From the NCBI GenBank assembly GCA_042571625.1, contig JBHPFQ010000024.1, forward strand, positions 1 to 8,959: a stretch of DNA of 8,959 nt. Reading direction: 5' to 3'. The notes beneath the pieces are model-generated. The model made no database searches, was not told where the DNA came from, and worked only from the letters and a program-made list of their open reading frames with translations. How positions within the stretch are numbered: the first letter of the stretch is position 1; each line of letters starts with the position of its first letter. The position numbers and the translations under genes are program-made. This DNA comes from JBHPFQ01 sp042571625. GTDB taxonomy: Bacteria > Patescibacteriota > Minisyncoccia > Portnoybacterales > UBA2143. Shown in pieces: positions 1 to 7,300 of this stretch.

Positions 1-775
1 CAACAAAATCTTTTCTATATGGAATCTTCCCGATAATTGCAATGTTATTCTCTCTAGCAAATTTTTCTATCTTTAAACAAAATTTCCTGGCTAAATCATA
101 TTTATTAATAACAATTCCATGTTTAATTTGAAAATGATTAGCCAAATACAAAATCCGCTTTAAATCATGAAGCGCTGAAGGCGTTGGCTCAGTTACTGCC
201 ACAATATAATCAGTTCCAACCAATGAAGCAATTACCGGACAACCAATTCCAGCAGCAGAATCTATTAAAATAACGTCAACTTTTAATTTTTGGTTAATTT
301 CTTCAGAATGTTTCCTAACTTCAACTACTACTTCTCCAGAAGCCAATTCACCTATTTTAAGTTCGCCTGAAATTAAATCTACACCATAATTCTTACCTGT
401 ATAAATTGTACCAATTTCTTTTTCAGTTTCAGAAATAGCATTTTCAGGACAAGCAACAATACAAGCCTTACATCCAATACAAATATCTTTTACAAAAGCT
501 GGATATTTATCTTTCGCAAAAACAATAGCTTTCTGTTTGCAAACAGAAGCACATTGACCGCATTTTGTGCACTTATCAAAATCCCATTTAGGTATAGACT
601 GATAAATTTTAGTAAATTGTTTTCTTTTTGCAGAAAGCAAAAGATGGTCATTCGGACATTCTACATCAAGGTCCAGAAGAACGGTCTTACTATTTCTAGC
701 GAACTCAACCGCTAAAGAAGTAGCTACTAATGATTTGCCAGTGCCACCTTTTCCTCCTGTAACTGCTATTTTCAT
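1..775 (-). CDS. MinD-superfamily P-loop ATPase with inserted ferredoxin domain (3' end cut off)
   Basis: I translated this gene directly: 258 codons run without a stop from the ATG at 775 to the window edge. Residues 8-15 (GKGGTGKS, residues 8-15) form the deviant Walker A motif of the MinD/NifH/Mrp class, and LLDLDVE near residue 35 fits the following switch strand. The ATPase core is interrupted by two ferredoxin-type cluster motifs, CTKCGQCASVCK (Cys 69, 72, 75, 79) and CIGCKACIVACP (Cys 99, 102, 105, 109), each able to bind a 4Fe-4S cluster. ILIDSAAG near residues 169-175 is the Walker B-like segment. Known relatives are about 285-290 residues, so roughly 30 C-terminal residues are missing. 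The start lies 5 nt after the AhpD-like stop with no clear Shine-Dalgarno, so it is probably translated by coupling. Likely role, inferred: ATP-driven electron transfer or cofactor insertion together with the NifX-like proteins. It could also be a partner of a second, similar ATPase beyond the edge. Confidence 0.93.
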   Translation of the reverse strand, partial: MKIAVTGGKGGTGKSLVATSLAVEFARNSKTVLLDLDVECPNDHLLLSAKRKQFTKIYQSIPKWDFDKCTKCGQCASVCKQKAIVFAKDKYPAFVKDICIGCKACIVACPENAISETEKEIGTIYTGKNYGVDLISGELKIGELASGEVVVEVRKHSEEINQKLKVDVILIDSAAGIGCPVIASLVGTDYIVAVTEPTPSALHDLKRILYLANHFQIKHGIVINKYDLARKFCLKIEKFARENNIAIIGKIPYRKDFV

Positions 776-780
776 ATTTA

Positions 781-1287
781 TTATTCAGGTAGAACACCTA
801 ATGTGTTATTAAACCTATTTATATAGTTAAAAAGCCCCATTACAGAAATAATTTCTACAATCTGGGCTTCGTTAAATTTCTCTTTTAGCTTTTCGAATAA
901 TTCAGGTTGGTCAAGATGACCATCTAAAGTTACATCTTTTACTAATTCCAATACCTCTTTTTCTCCATTAGATAGTTCTTCTGTGCTTTTTATCATTTTT
1001 TCATTCGCCCCTAATTTTTTTAACATTTTTTCTGTGACATCAACGCAAAAAGGACATTTTAAAGCTTTTGAAACTACTAATGCAATTTTCCATTTTAAAA
1101 AAGATTCTATTTTATTTTTACTCATCACTACTTTGAAAAGCTCTGTAAATTCTTTTAAAATTTTTGGACTATGAGCCATTACCTTGACCCATTCCGGCAC
1201 ACTACCGGTTTCCTTTTCAAAATTCTCATAAACCTCCTCAATTATTTTATCAATCTGATTTTTTTCTAAAGAAATAATTAAAGCCAT
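781..1287 (-). CDS. AhpD/carboxymuconolactone decarboxylase-like protein with altered active site
   Basis: A 168-aa all-helical protein. The segment ALKCPFCVDVTEKMLKKLGA (residues 75-94) matches the CxxC helix of the AhpD/CMD family, with Cys78 and Cys81. In AhpD the working set is Glu-x11-Cys-x2-Cys-x3-His; here the Glu position is Trp66 and the His position is Thr85, so the proton relay is missing although the redox Cys pair is kept. A peroxidase-partner role like that of AhpD is therefore doubtful; a thiol-disulfide or structural role is possible. It sits 21 nt after one NifX-like gene and 5 nt before the MinD/ferredoxin gene, clearly in one operon. ATG at 1287 is chosen because it opens the conserved N-terminal helices; the Shine-Dalgarno is weak. 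Confidence 0.8.
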   Translation of the reverse strand: MALIISLEKNQIDKIIEEVYENFEKETGSVPEWVKVMAHSPKILKEFTELFKVVMSKNKIESFLKWKIALVVSKALKCPFCVDVTEKMLKKLGANEKMIKSTEELSNGEKEVLELVKDVTLDGHLDQPELFEKLKEKFNEAQIVEIISVMGLFNYINRFNNTLGVLPE

Positions 1288-1308
1288 AATTTTTCATTTA
1301 ATTTAATA

Positions 1309-1656
1309 TTATTTGCAAGCATCTTTTGCGCCCGCTTTTTCAAGTTTATTATTCTGCCACAATTCAAAAATATCCCTTACTGTTTCTGCTTGATATACAT
1401 ATATATCAATTCCCAATTCTTTGCATAAATCAATCGCTCTTGAGCCAAGGCCTCTGCATAAAAGAATATCTGCTCCGTGTTTCTTCATTAATTCCGGCGG
1501 TAGACCAGTACCGCCCATATGTTCACTAGTATTATCTATTATCTCAAGCACTTCACCTTTTTGATTGAGGAAAGTATAAGTCAAGCAACGACCAAAATGC
1601 TCGGCTATTTTATCATCTAAGCCTTTCTTGCCATTTGTCGGAACAACTAATTTCAT
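1309..1656 (-). CDS. NifX/NafY-like (dinitrogenase iron-molybdenum cofactor) domain protein
   Basis: A 115-aa protein made of one domain of the NifX/NafY/C-terminal NifB family (PF02579 type). Visible marks are the start MKLVVPTNG, the HFGRC segment at residues 20-24, a Glu-His-Met-Gly-Gly-Thr-Gly stretch at 45-51 and GLGSRAIDLCKELGIDIYVY near 70-89. These proteins bind iron-sulfur or molybdenum-containing cofactors in nitrogen-fixing bacteria, but many anaerobes carry stand-alone members with no nitrogenase, and no nitrogenase gene is seen here. The C-terminal end has an extra Cys (Cys114) that could be a ligand. Only one base separates it from the preceding stop, and AAAAGG lies about 9 nt before the ATG, so the start is well supported. 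Likely metal-cofactor carrier or sensor; the exact ligand is unknown. Confidence 0.88.
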   Translation of the reverse strand: MKLVVPTNGKKGLDDKIAEHFGRCLTYTFLNQKGEVLEIIDNTSEHMGGTGLPPELMKKHGADILLCRGLGSRAIDLCKELGIDIYVYQAETVRDIFELWQNNKLEKAGAKDACK

Positions 1657-1657
1657 A

Positions 1658-2179
1658 TTAATTTACCTTTTCAAGTTTCCCATCTATAAAATTCTGTAAA
1701 ACATCTTTTACAACCCCTTCTCCTGAATAGATCTCAATATTGAATTGATTTAATACATCTAATGCTCTTGGTCCGACATTTCCTGTTATAACAACATTAA
1801 CATCTTTTTCTGCCATCAATTGAGCAGTAGAAATACCAGCACCACCTGCTTGGTCAGTGTTTTCATTTTTTATTGCTTCAGTTTTTTCTATTTTACCATC
1901 TTTTATTTCAGCGATGATAAAATATGAACATCTACCAAAAACATCAGAAACATTACTTTCAATATTTTTATCTGTTGAGCTTATTGCTATTTTCATATTA
2001 TTTTCCTGTTTAATTTTATTTTCAACTTTATTTTCAACTTTTAAATTCATCCTCCAACCTAATCCTCGACCAGCCCCAGCGCCTCTGCGACCAGAAGCCG
2101 TTCCTCCGCCACAGGGACCCAATCCGCGACCACTACCAGGGCCATAACCCAAAGGACCTTTTTTATTTAATCTTGGCAT
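1658..2179 (-). CDS. Gly-rich (DUF5320-like) N-terminus fused to a NifX/NafY-like domain
   Basis: I place the start at the ATG at 2179, not at an upstream in-frame TTG at 2197, because a strong AAAGGAGA lies just before this ATG and would fall inside the longer reading. The product is 173 aa. Residues 1-43 are a Gly/Arg/Pro-rich segment (PLGYGPGSGRGLGPCGGG) of the kind found in small DUF5320-like proteins. Residues 44-61 are a charged linker holding a duplicated KVEN. Residues 62-173 are a NifX/NafY-like domain (MKIAISS, FGRCSYF, QAGGAGIS, GNVGPRALDVL). It is the first gene of the operon. In many anaerobes the Gly-rich module and the NifX-like module are separate neighbouring genes, so this looks like a fusion. 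Cys23 and the second-domain Cys are possible metal ligands. Function inferred as cofactor binding. Confidence 0.87.
   Translation of the reverse strand: MPRLNKKGPLGYGPGSGRGLGPCGGGTASGRRGAGAGRGLGWRMNLKVENKVENKIKQENNMKIAISSTDKNIESNVSDVFGRCSYFIIAEIKDGKIEKTEAIKNENTDQAGGAGISTAQLMAEKDVNVVITGNVGPRALDVLNQFNIEIYSGEGVVKDVLQNFIDGKLEKVN
2018..2041. repeat. Two tandem 12-bp units inside the linker of the fusion gene
   Basis: The unit ATTTTCAACTTT occurs twice head to tail. On the coding strand it gives KVEN-KVEN, lengthening the flexible linker between the Gly-rich segment and the NifX-like domain. In-frame slippage is the likely origin. Confidence 0.8.
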
Positions 2180-2228
2180 AATAATATCTCCTTTCAATTA
2201 AATAATTATTTTATAAGCTCGACCTTTA

Positions 2229-2262
2229 TTATGAGTATATGCCCATAACAATACTGTGTCAA
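2229..2262 (-). promoter_or_regulatory. Promoter of the NifX/MinD operon with overlapping palindromic operator
   Basis: On the minus strand a perfect -35 TTGACA (2257-2262) is followed by exactly 17 bases and a -10 TATACT (2234-2239). The expected transcript start is near 2227, giving a leader of about 48 nt before the ATG at 2179. A 20-bp imperfect palindrome (2229-2248, TTATG-n-G-n-ATAT at its core) covers the -10 box, matching its own reverse complement at 16 of 20 positions. A repressor bound there would block RNA polymerase. The regulator is not in the window. Confidence 0.8.
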
Positions 2263-2280
2263 GTGCTTTTATCCACAACT

Positions 2281-2310
2281 AAAAAATCCGAACTATTATC
2301 GGATTTTTTT
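2281..2310. terminator. Stem-loop terminator, symmetric
   Basis: An 11-bp perfect stem (AAAAAATCCGA with TCGGATTTTTT) around a 7-nt loop, with T runs readable from either strand. It insulates the NifX operon promoter at 2229-2262 from transcription coming from the right and could also stop plus-strand transcription. Confidence 0.8.
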
Positions 2311-2319
2311 AAAACCTGA

Positions 2320-2439
2320 CGCACCAAGATCCCTCGAACCGCTATCCACAATAGCTGGGGCATCGTGAACGACGTTCGGGCTGAGATTCAAAAATATGAT
2401 GGGTATGTTTGTGTGCCAGATTTAAGTCCACGCTCCTAA
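2320..2439 (+). pseudogene. Possible gene remnant or structured element, unassigned
   Basis: Between the two terminators lies a stretch visibly richer in G+C than its surroundings. On the plus strand it is open for 39 codons between a TGA and a TAA, reading with a natural amino-acid mix (SWGIVNDVRAEIQ...YVCVPDLSPRS), but it has no credible start codon or ribosome site. I do not recognise a family. The same DNA can also fold: GCTAT-CCACA-ATAGC (2341-2355) and CCCTCGAAC with GTTCGGG (2331-2380). It is either the tail of a lost gene or a small structured element. Confidence 0.3.
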
Positions 2440-2483
2440 TTTAACATATTTTATCCTACTCTGCTACTATATATTTTTAGAAT

Positions 2484-2526
2484 AAAAATAGGTCTAGCAA
2501 TTAAATACGACTAGACCTATTTTTTT
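2484..2526 (-). terminator. Terminator of the sigma-like gene
   Basis: A perfect 14-bp stem (2484-2497 with 2511-2524) around a 13-nt loop, with T runs on both sides. It lies about 105 nt downstream of the stop of the 436-aa gene and is the first strong terminator after it. As with the stem at 2281, it can act in both directions. Confidence 0.85.
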
Positions 2527-2533
2527 GGCAGAA

Positions 2534-2631
2534 CTATTCATGGCCAACAATTTTATTAGCTAGCTCACTCCAATCACGATTTCTCTTTCGCAAAAAAGGA
2601 CTCTGACATCCACATATAATTCCATTAAGCT
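2534..2631 (-). pseudogene. Short open fragment after the sigma-like gene
   Basis: In a different frame from the preceding gene, about 33 codons end at a TAG (2534-2536) and read CGCQSPFLRKRNRDWSELA... near the middle. No ATG, GTG or ribosome site opens it. It may be a remnant of another gene or an accidental open frame; no family is recognised. A second short frame here (ATG, 21 codons) has no better support. Confidence 0.2.
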
Positions 2632-3942
2632 CTAATCAAAATCAAAATCTGGATAAGCATTTTTTAAAGCTGACTTTGGAGAACTATTTAAACCTAATTT
2701 TTTAGAAGTAAGCATACCCCATAATCTATTACGTCTAAAAAATTCACAAGTAATTTTATCAGAAAATGGAGAAATTTTCTCATATTCCTCTATTACCCAT
2801 CTTGTTGCTTTAGCTGCTAATTCTAAACTATCTTCCTTGCCCCATTTATCTTTTCGTTGAAAATCCCAAGGTAAAAATTTATCAGGATATACGATTCTTA
2901 AAATTTTCTCTGGAGAACTATAGTGTTTCATTATTGTCCTCAATCTATGCTTTGAAAATGTTTCTTTAGTAATTTTATAAGCAATACCTAATCGCCATAC
3001 ATCTTTTATTGTTAGATCTTGCATATTATAATCCAATTTCTCCTCAACTAACCATCTAACAGCGTTAATAACATTGTCTATTGAGTCAAAAAATCTTTTT
3101 GGTAAAATTGGCAAATCCCATTCATGATATACATTAGGGAAAGCTGCATCAAGATAACTAAATATTTGGCTATTAAAAACTATCTGCAAAGCTCCATTTA
3201 AACAAAATTCCTTAAAAAATTTTTCATTAAGAATTTTTGGATAATTTTTTGATTCATAATTAGTTTTATGCAAAGCCATTCTTAACGCTTTAACTGCCCT
3301 TATCTTGCCACGCCTACCTTTCCAATAACGCATTGGAGCTCTCCTCATCTGATAAGGTAAAAACTCATTAGGGTACGCATAATTAATTGCCCTAAATGGA
3401 GAATTATTAAAAAAAATCCAAAGATATCTTTGCAATCCAAAAGAAACAAAAGTATTATAATTTACACAATTTGGTATATCTTTTTTTGAAATCTGTAATA
3501 ACTCAACCAAAAAATATACAACAGCTCTTTTTGCACAACTCTGCTTTGTTCTTAAAGCAAGATTTACTAATTCTTTCAGTTTCTCTTCTTTAAATAATAT
3601 ATCTATTTTCTTATCCGGAAAGATATTATACAAATTAATATCTTCTCTTTCTTTAATTGGATTGTCAAAAGAAATAGCTTTGCTTAGATTAATTCTTTTT
3701 TTTGCACTAGTTTTTTTCGAGACATTCAATATTCTATATTTAATACTGTTGTATAAAAAACCTATATAATCATCAAAATTCTTTAAATCAATCTTTTTTT
3801 CCTTAATAACTTCCCAAGCTACAATACGTCCTTCTTGAGCTAAATCCTCAAAATCATATCCATCTACACTTATTTTCCTGCGATATTTTATTATAACTTT
3901 CTCAACAATATTTTCTGCCTTTTTATATAATTTTTCATCCAA
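2632..3942 (-). CDS. Sigma-70-like protein with C-terminal repeat array
   Basis: A 436-aa protein. Residues 28-82 (YDFEDLAQEGRIVAWEVI..., then NFDDYIGFLYNSIKYRIL and a basic stretch) match sigma-70 region 2, the core-binding and -10 recognising part. ISFDNPIKERED...IFPDKK (90-112) resembles the linker that follows region 2 in sigma factors, and 118-178 could be a worn region 4. From about residue 163 a repeat of roughly 67-80 residues follows three and a half times (about 163-229, 240-306, 312-391 and a half unit at 399-436). Its signature is SP-x4-Ala-x2-(Ala/Val)-(Tyr/Phe)-Pro-x2-(Phe/Tyr)-x-Pro/Glu-Trp/Tyr, then Ala-x-Arg-Trp-Leu/Val. This is not a normal sigma region. The start is TTG at 3942, preceded by AGGTAGGTG at good spacing; an in-frame TAG seven codons upstream rules out a longer start. 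It could be an alternative sigma factor or a DNA-binding regulator derived from one. Confidence 0.78.
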   Translation of the reverse strand: MDEKLYKKAENIVEKVIIKYRRKISVDGYDFEDLAQEGRIVAWEVIKEKKIDLKNFDDYIGFLYNSIKYRILNVSKKTSAKKRINLSKAISFDNPIKEREDINLYNIFPDKKIDILFKEEKLKELVNLALRTKQSCAKRAVVYFLVELLQISKKDIPNCVNYNTFVSFGLQRYLWIFFNNSPFRAINYAYPNEFLPYQMRRAPMRYWKGRRGKIRAVKALRMALHKTNYESKNYPKILNEKFFKEFCLNGALQIVFNSQIFSYLDAAFPNVYHEWDLPILPKRFFDSIDNVINAVRWLVEEKLDYNMQDLTIKDVWRLGIAYKITKETFSKHRLRTIMKHYSSPEKILRIVYPDKFLPWDFQRKDKWGKEDSLELAAKATRWVIEEYEKISPFSDKITCEFFRRNRLWGMLTSKKLGLNSSPKSALKNAYPDFDFD

Positions 3943-3947
3943 TTCAT
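3891..3947 (-). CDS. Possible 18-aa overlapping leader peptide
   Basis: An ATG at 3947 shares the same purine-rich ribosome site as the TTG start of the sigma-like gene, 5 nt further on, but lies in another frame. It reads MNWMKNYIKRQKILLRKL and stops at TAA. Because ATG is the better start codon, ribosomes may often initiate here and so lower expression of the larger gene. It may equally be chance. Confidence 0.25.
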   Translation of the reverse strand: MNWMKNYIKRQKILLRKL

Positions 3948-3992
3948 AACACCTACCTTTCTAAATATTCAATTTTTAAACAACTTACTTAT

Positions 3993-4011
3993 ATAGAATA
4001 ATTTATTCTAT
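3993..4011. promoter_or_regulatory. 19-bp palindrome, candidate operator of the sigma-like gene
   Basis: ATAGAATAA-T-TTATTCTAT is a perfect 9+9 palindrome with one central base, about 50 bp before the TTG start. The half site TTATTCTAT is repeated again at 4011-4019, overlapping by one base. The AT-rich setting raises the chance of coincidence, but perfect 9-bp arms suit a dimeric regulator. Confidence 0.45.
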
Positions 4012-4055
4012 TATTCTATCTATATATTTCATATTATTTATATAACACAAATCTA

Positions 4056-4086
4056 TAAAAAACTCCAAAAAGTTCTAACCGTACAC
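4056..4086 (-). repeat. 31-bp repeated element, copy A
   Basis: This segment matches 8704-8734 at 26 of 31 positions in the same orientation. On the minus strand its core is TTAGAA-n-TTTTTGGAGT. It lies upstream of the sigma-like gene, just after the terminator at 4098-4127, while copy B lies at the start of the HAD gene. It may be a shared promoter or leader element, or a repeat flanking an inserted segment. Confidence 0.55.
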
Positions 4087-4097
4087 TCTCCCTATTA

Positions 4098-4127
4098 AAA
4101 ATAACCGCATGGATAAGCGGTTATTTT
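4098..4127 (-). terminator. Terminator or attenuator stem-loop
   Basis: A perfect 11-bp stem (AAAATAACCGC with GCGGTTATTTT) around an 8-nt loop, T-rich on the minus strand after the stem. It lies only about 24 bases after the predicted transcript start of the promoter at 4158-4186 and before the sigma-like gene. It either ends the cassette transcript and a ~50-nt RNA, or acts as an attenuator. Confidence 0.82.
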
Positions 4128-4157
4128 GTTGGCTGGCCACTAGGGTTTAGTACTTCA

Positions 4158-4186
4158 ATTATACAAGTATCCATGGGCTTTTTCAA
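4158..4186 (-). promoter_or_regulatory. Near-consensus sigma-70 promoter
   Basis: On the minus strand TTGAAA (4181-4186), a 17-base spacer and a perfect TATAAT (4158-4163). The transcript should start near 4151 and meet the terminator at 4127-4098 almost at once, so its product is a very short RNA unless terminators are read through into the sigma-like gene 210 bases further on. Confidence 0.75.
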
Positions 4187-4230
4187 GGCTTGATTTAGAG
4201 CGGAATTTTAGGCCTCCGGGTCTTAGATTT

Positions 4231-4297
4231 TGAGACACTTTGAGACAGATTTTGCGTACTTTCAACTGTCTCGAATGAGACAATAACGTGTCTCATT
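4231..4297. repeat. Cluster of five TGAGACA/TGTCTCA sites
   Basis: TGAGACA occurs at 4231, 4241 and 4276; its reverse complement (complete or with one changed end base) at 4266-4272 and 4289-4295. Starts are 10 bp apart within each half (4231/4241 and 4266/4276), one helical turn. The last two form a perfect 9-bp hairpin with a 6-nt loop (4274-4297), without a T run. The cluster sits 13 nt after the cassette's last stop and 45-115 bp upstream of the promoter at 4158-4186, where an activator or repressor array would lie. It could also be the end of a mobile element. Confidence 0.6.
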
Positions 4298-4309
4298 AAA
4301 GAGTATTTA

Positions 4310-7300
4310 CTACGCTTCTACTATAACATCCTTTAAAGACCAATACATAGTACTTCCCTTTTCAATAAGTATATTGATTAAATCACTAACTTTTTGCTTG
4401 ATTTCTTTATTCCCGTCTCTATAAATAATTTTCATAGCTTCTTTTATCTCGTCTAAATATATGGGCATATAACGATTTTTATTAAGATTGTTAGTAGAAT
4501 CCAGCAAATAACTACGGATGATGCTTAGTGTTACATCCCCGTTCTTTCCGGCAAAAATTGATAGTCTCTTTAAAAGACCGTAATCCCAATCTATAACACC
4601 CTCTGTTTTTCCCAATGTCTCTGCTATTTCTTCTATTACAACTTTATCGTCCAAAACTTCTTTATATGGATTAATCCACTGCCCGAACCCTGATAAAGAT
4701 TTACTGTCTGGAGCATTCTCTATTGCCCATTCCCAGAATTCTGTAAGCTTTTTTTTGCTAACCTTATTCTTCTTGAACCATTCTTCTCCAGAATAATCTT
4801 GATTTAAACAGTGATGGCCAATAAATGAAATAAATTCTTTCTGGGATTCCGTTTTAGACGTACTCCAAAACTTCTTAAATAAATTGTGACCAAAGTCAAA
4901 TTCCGGGAAATATATAAAGGCAAGTGCAAGATGATCGGCAACGCCCTCATCTGGTTTCTTAAAATATTTTTGCTTTAATTCTTCTATATCTGTTGAAGCA
5001 ATACTGCGTTCGTATAATTTCTGAATATCATGATTAAAGAATAATTCTTTAAAAAGATTGGCTGAAACATACCCTTCCCACGCAGCCGTATAGAGCCTAT
5101 TTTTCTCCGGCTCTATCGGAAAAACACAAGATAGCAATCCTTCTATCCATTTTCTGTCCCTAAAATAAAAAGATGGCAAATAATGACCGAACATAAACAT
5201 CAAAGCGCGAGTTTGTTCATTCTTTAAAATGTTTTCGTACAATTTTTTAGCATCGGGAGAAATTTTTATTTTCTCTTCTTTAGAAAATTTCTTGCCGTCT
5301 TGGTATGTAAATAATACAAAAGTTTGGAACGCCCTACCGCGTACTGTATTAATCGCTATAGTATATGGATCACTCACAAGGTATTCGTCGCTTTGAGGGG
5401 TTTTAGTCTTGATTATGGCGCTTTCTATTTTTTCATCTTGTGGAGCAGGACTGGGATAAGTAAGTAAATAATTTATTATCGAAAAGATACTGTCGCGATG
5501 CTTACTAAAGTCAATATAAACACTACCATCTCTTTCTTTAACCATCTCCTGGACAACATCAGACATAACAGAATGAACATCTGTCCAATTAGAAAGCAAA
5601 CCGTCATGGATATCGCGTTTCCGTTTTTCGCCACTGAAAGAATCTGATTCTCCTGATTTCTTTATTGCAGTGCAAAAAACTATTAAATTATCGAAATTCA
5701 CAGTGCCAATGTTTACTCCATTGCCACGAATAGCTTCTTGCACCCCCCTTAAGAAAGAATAAGTATAGTGCTGGTCTAATTTATCCCGATCAAAGAAAAG
5801 ATTTGCATTGTCTATATAGTCTTGTAATCGTCCGGAAATATCCGTGCGCAATAAATCGCTAACCCCTTCTGCATTTAAGGGATTCAAAAAATCATCATCC
5901 GTATTCTGCTTACTTAATTCTTCCGGCGACCATTCATTCTTTAGCTTGTGAACAATATTGTCTATCGGAATATTCCCAAATTCTTCTTGAGTAACTGGTC
6001 CTCGTGGCGATATCATTCCGCTCCTCATTTTCCCGATTGATGGTTCAGGTTCATATTTTTCGTCGCATTCTTTTCCAAAAAATTCTTTACACTTAGAAAG
6101 TTCGTCTTTTTCAAGAGAATTACAGATACTGGATAGAATTTCCCAGCCAGTACGTTTATGCCAATTCTGATCCGGATTCTGCTCTGCTTTCTTGGAAAAA
6201 TATTCTAGAACATTCTTGACATAATCTCTCTGATCGAAATTGGATAAATAGGAAAAACCGACCCTTAAAGCCTTTTTATATTCTGTTCCTCCTTCTATCT
6301 CGTAATATTTCTCGATACCAAAAAGTCTAAAGAAGGATTCCTTTAATTCTTTTTTGAACACTTTAGGACATTGCGCTAATGCGAATAATCTCAGCCGCCA
6401 GACTAAAGAACAAGACGGCAAGTTATTAACATATTTAAATAATTCTTTAGCTTTGTTAGGCTTATCACACTTATCACCAATAGTTCTTTCTATTAACTTC
6501 GCAATAGAGGCAGTGAAATTATCCATATCTTCTCGATACGAAAGACTTTTTTTTGTTCCTAACTCCGCAGTGAAGAAATCAAAATCTAACAGATAAAACG
6601 GATCGGCATAATCAAAGATTTTTGAATCATTGGATTCGGATGTTTTAATAATCTTCGCCATTACATCGATTAAAAATTCTAAGGCTTGTTCAACATAAGA
6701 TTCATTGATATAAACTAAAGCTCCAAAAATACCGGAGGCATTAATATCGCTAACATAAAAAGGACTATCCATGCCAAATCTAGTTTCTTCTTTAGAAATT
6801 TCCTTTTTGCTTTTAATATCAAAGATGGCCTGGGCTAATTCTATAATCGCCTTAAATTCCTTGCCTTCGTTTAATTTTTTAACGATTTTATCGAACTCGT
6901 ATCCGGATTTACGAAAATCGCGCATTAAACAAACCCATCTTTCGTCGCGGATCTTCGATGTTAATGTTTTAATCTGTTGAGCCGGAAGCGAACTTATAAT
7001 CCAGAGAAAACGATCGACTACTTCTGGATTAAAATTGCTTTTAGAAATTTCTATGGATTTAATAATTTGAGCCACCTCAACCGGTTTTTTTTCTGCCATC
7101 CTCATTAAATACTCGAGCTCGGGCATACGATAAGAATACTTACTAGGATCATCCGACTTTTTCCTCAAATCATCTAAAAGTCCGTTTTCCCAAAGCCAAT
7201 CAAGCCAACGCTCATTAGCTTTAAAAAAGAAATATCGACGAGAATCAGGATTAAGAGCAATCAATTCCTTGGCCTTTTTAACATCTTGTTGTAATGTTTG

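Noticed and set aside
1857..2147. Plus-strand open frame of about 96 codons with a Pro-rich end
   Set aside because: It is the antisense image of the Gly-rich segment and NifX-like domain; no ribosome site, and the minus-strand gene has clear family motifs.
4231..4297. CRISPR-like array from the repeated TGAGACA
   Set aside because: Units are 7 bp, in both orientations and with no spacers of regular length.
6354..6980. Short plus-strand frames inside the 1007-aa gene
   Set aside because: Antisense shadows of a continuous gene with recognisable landmarks.
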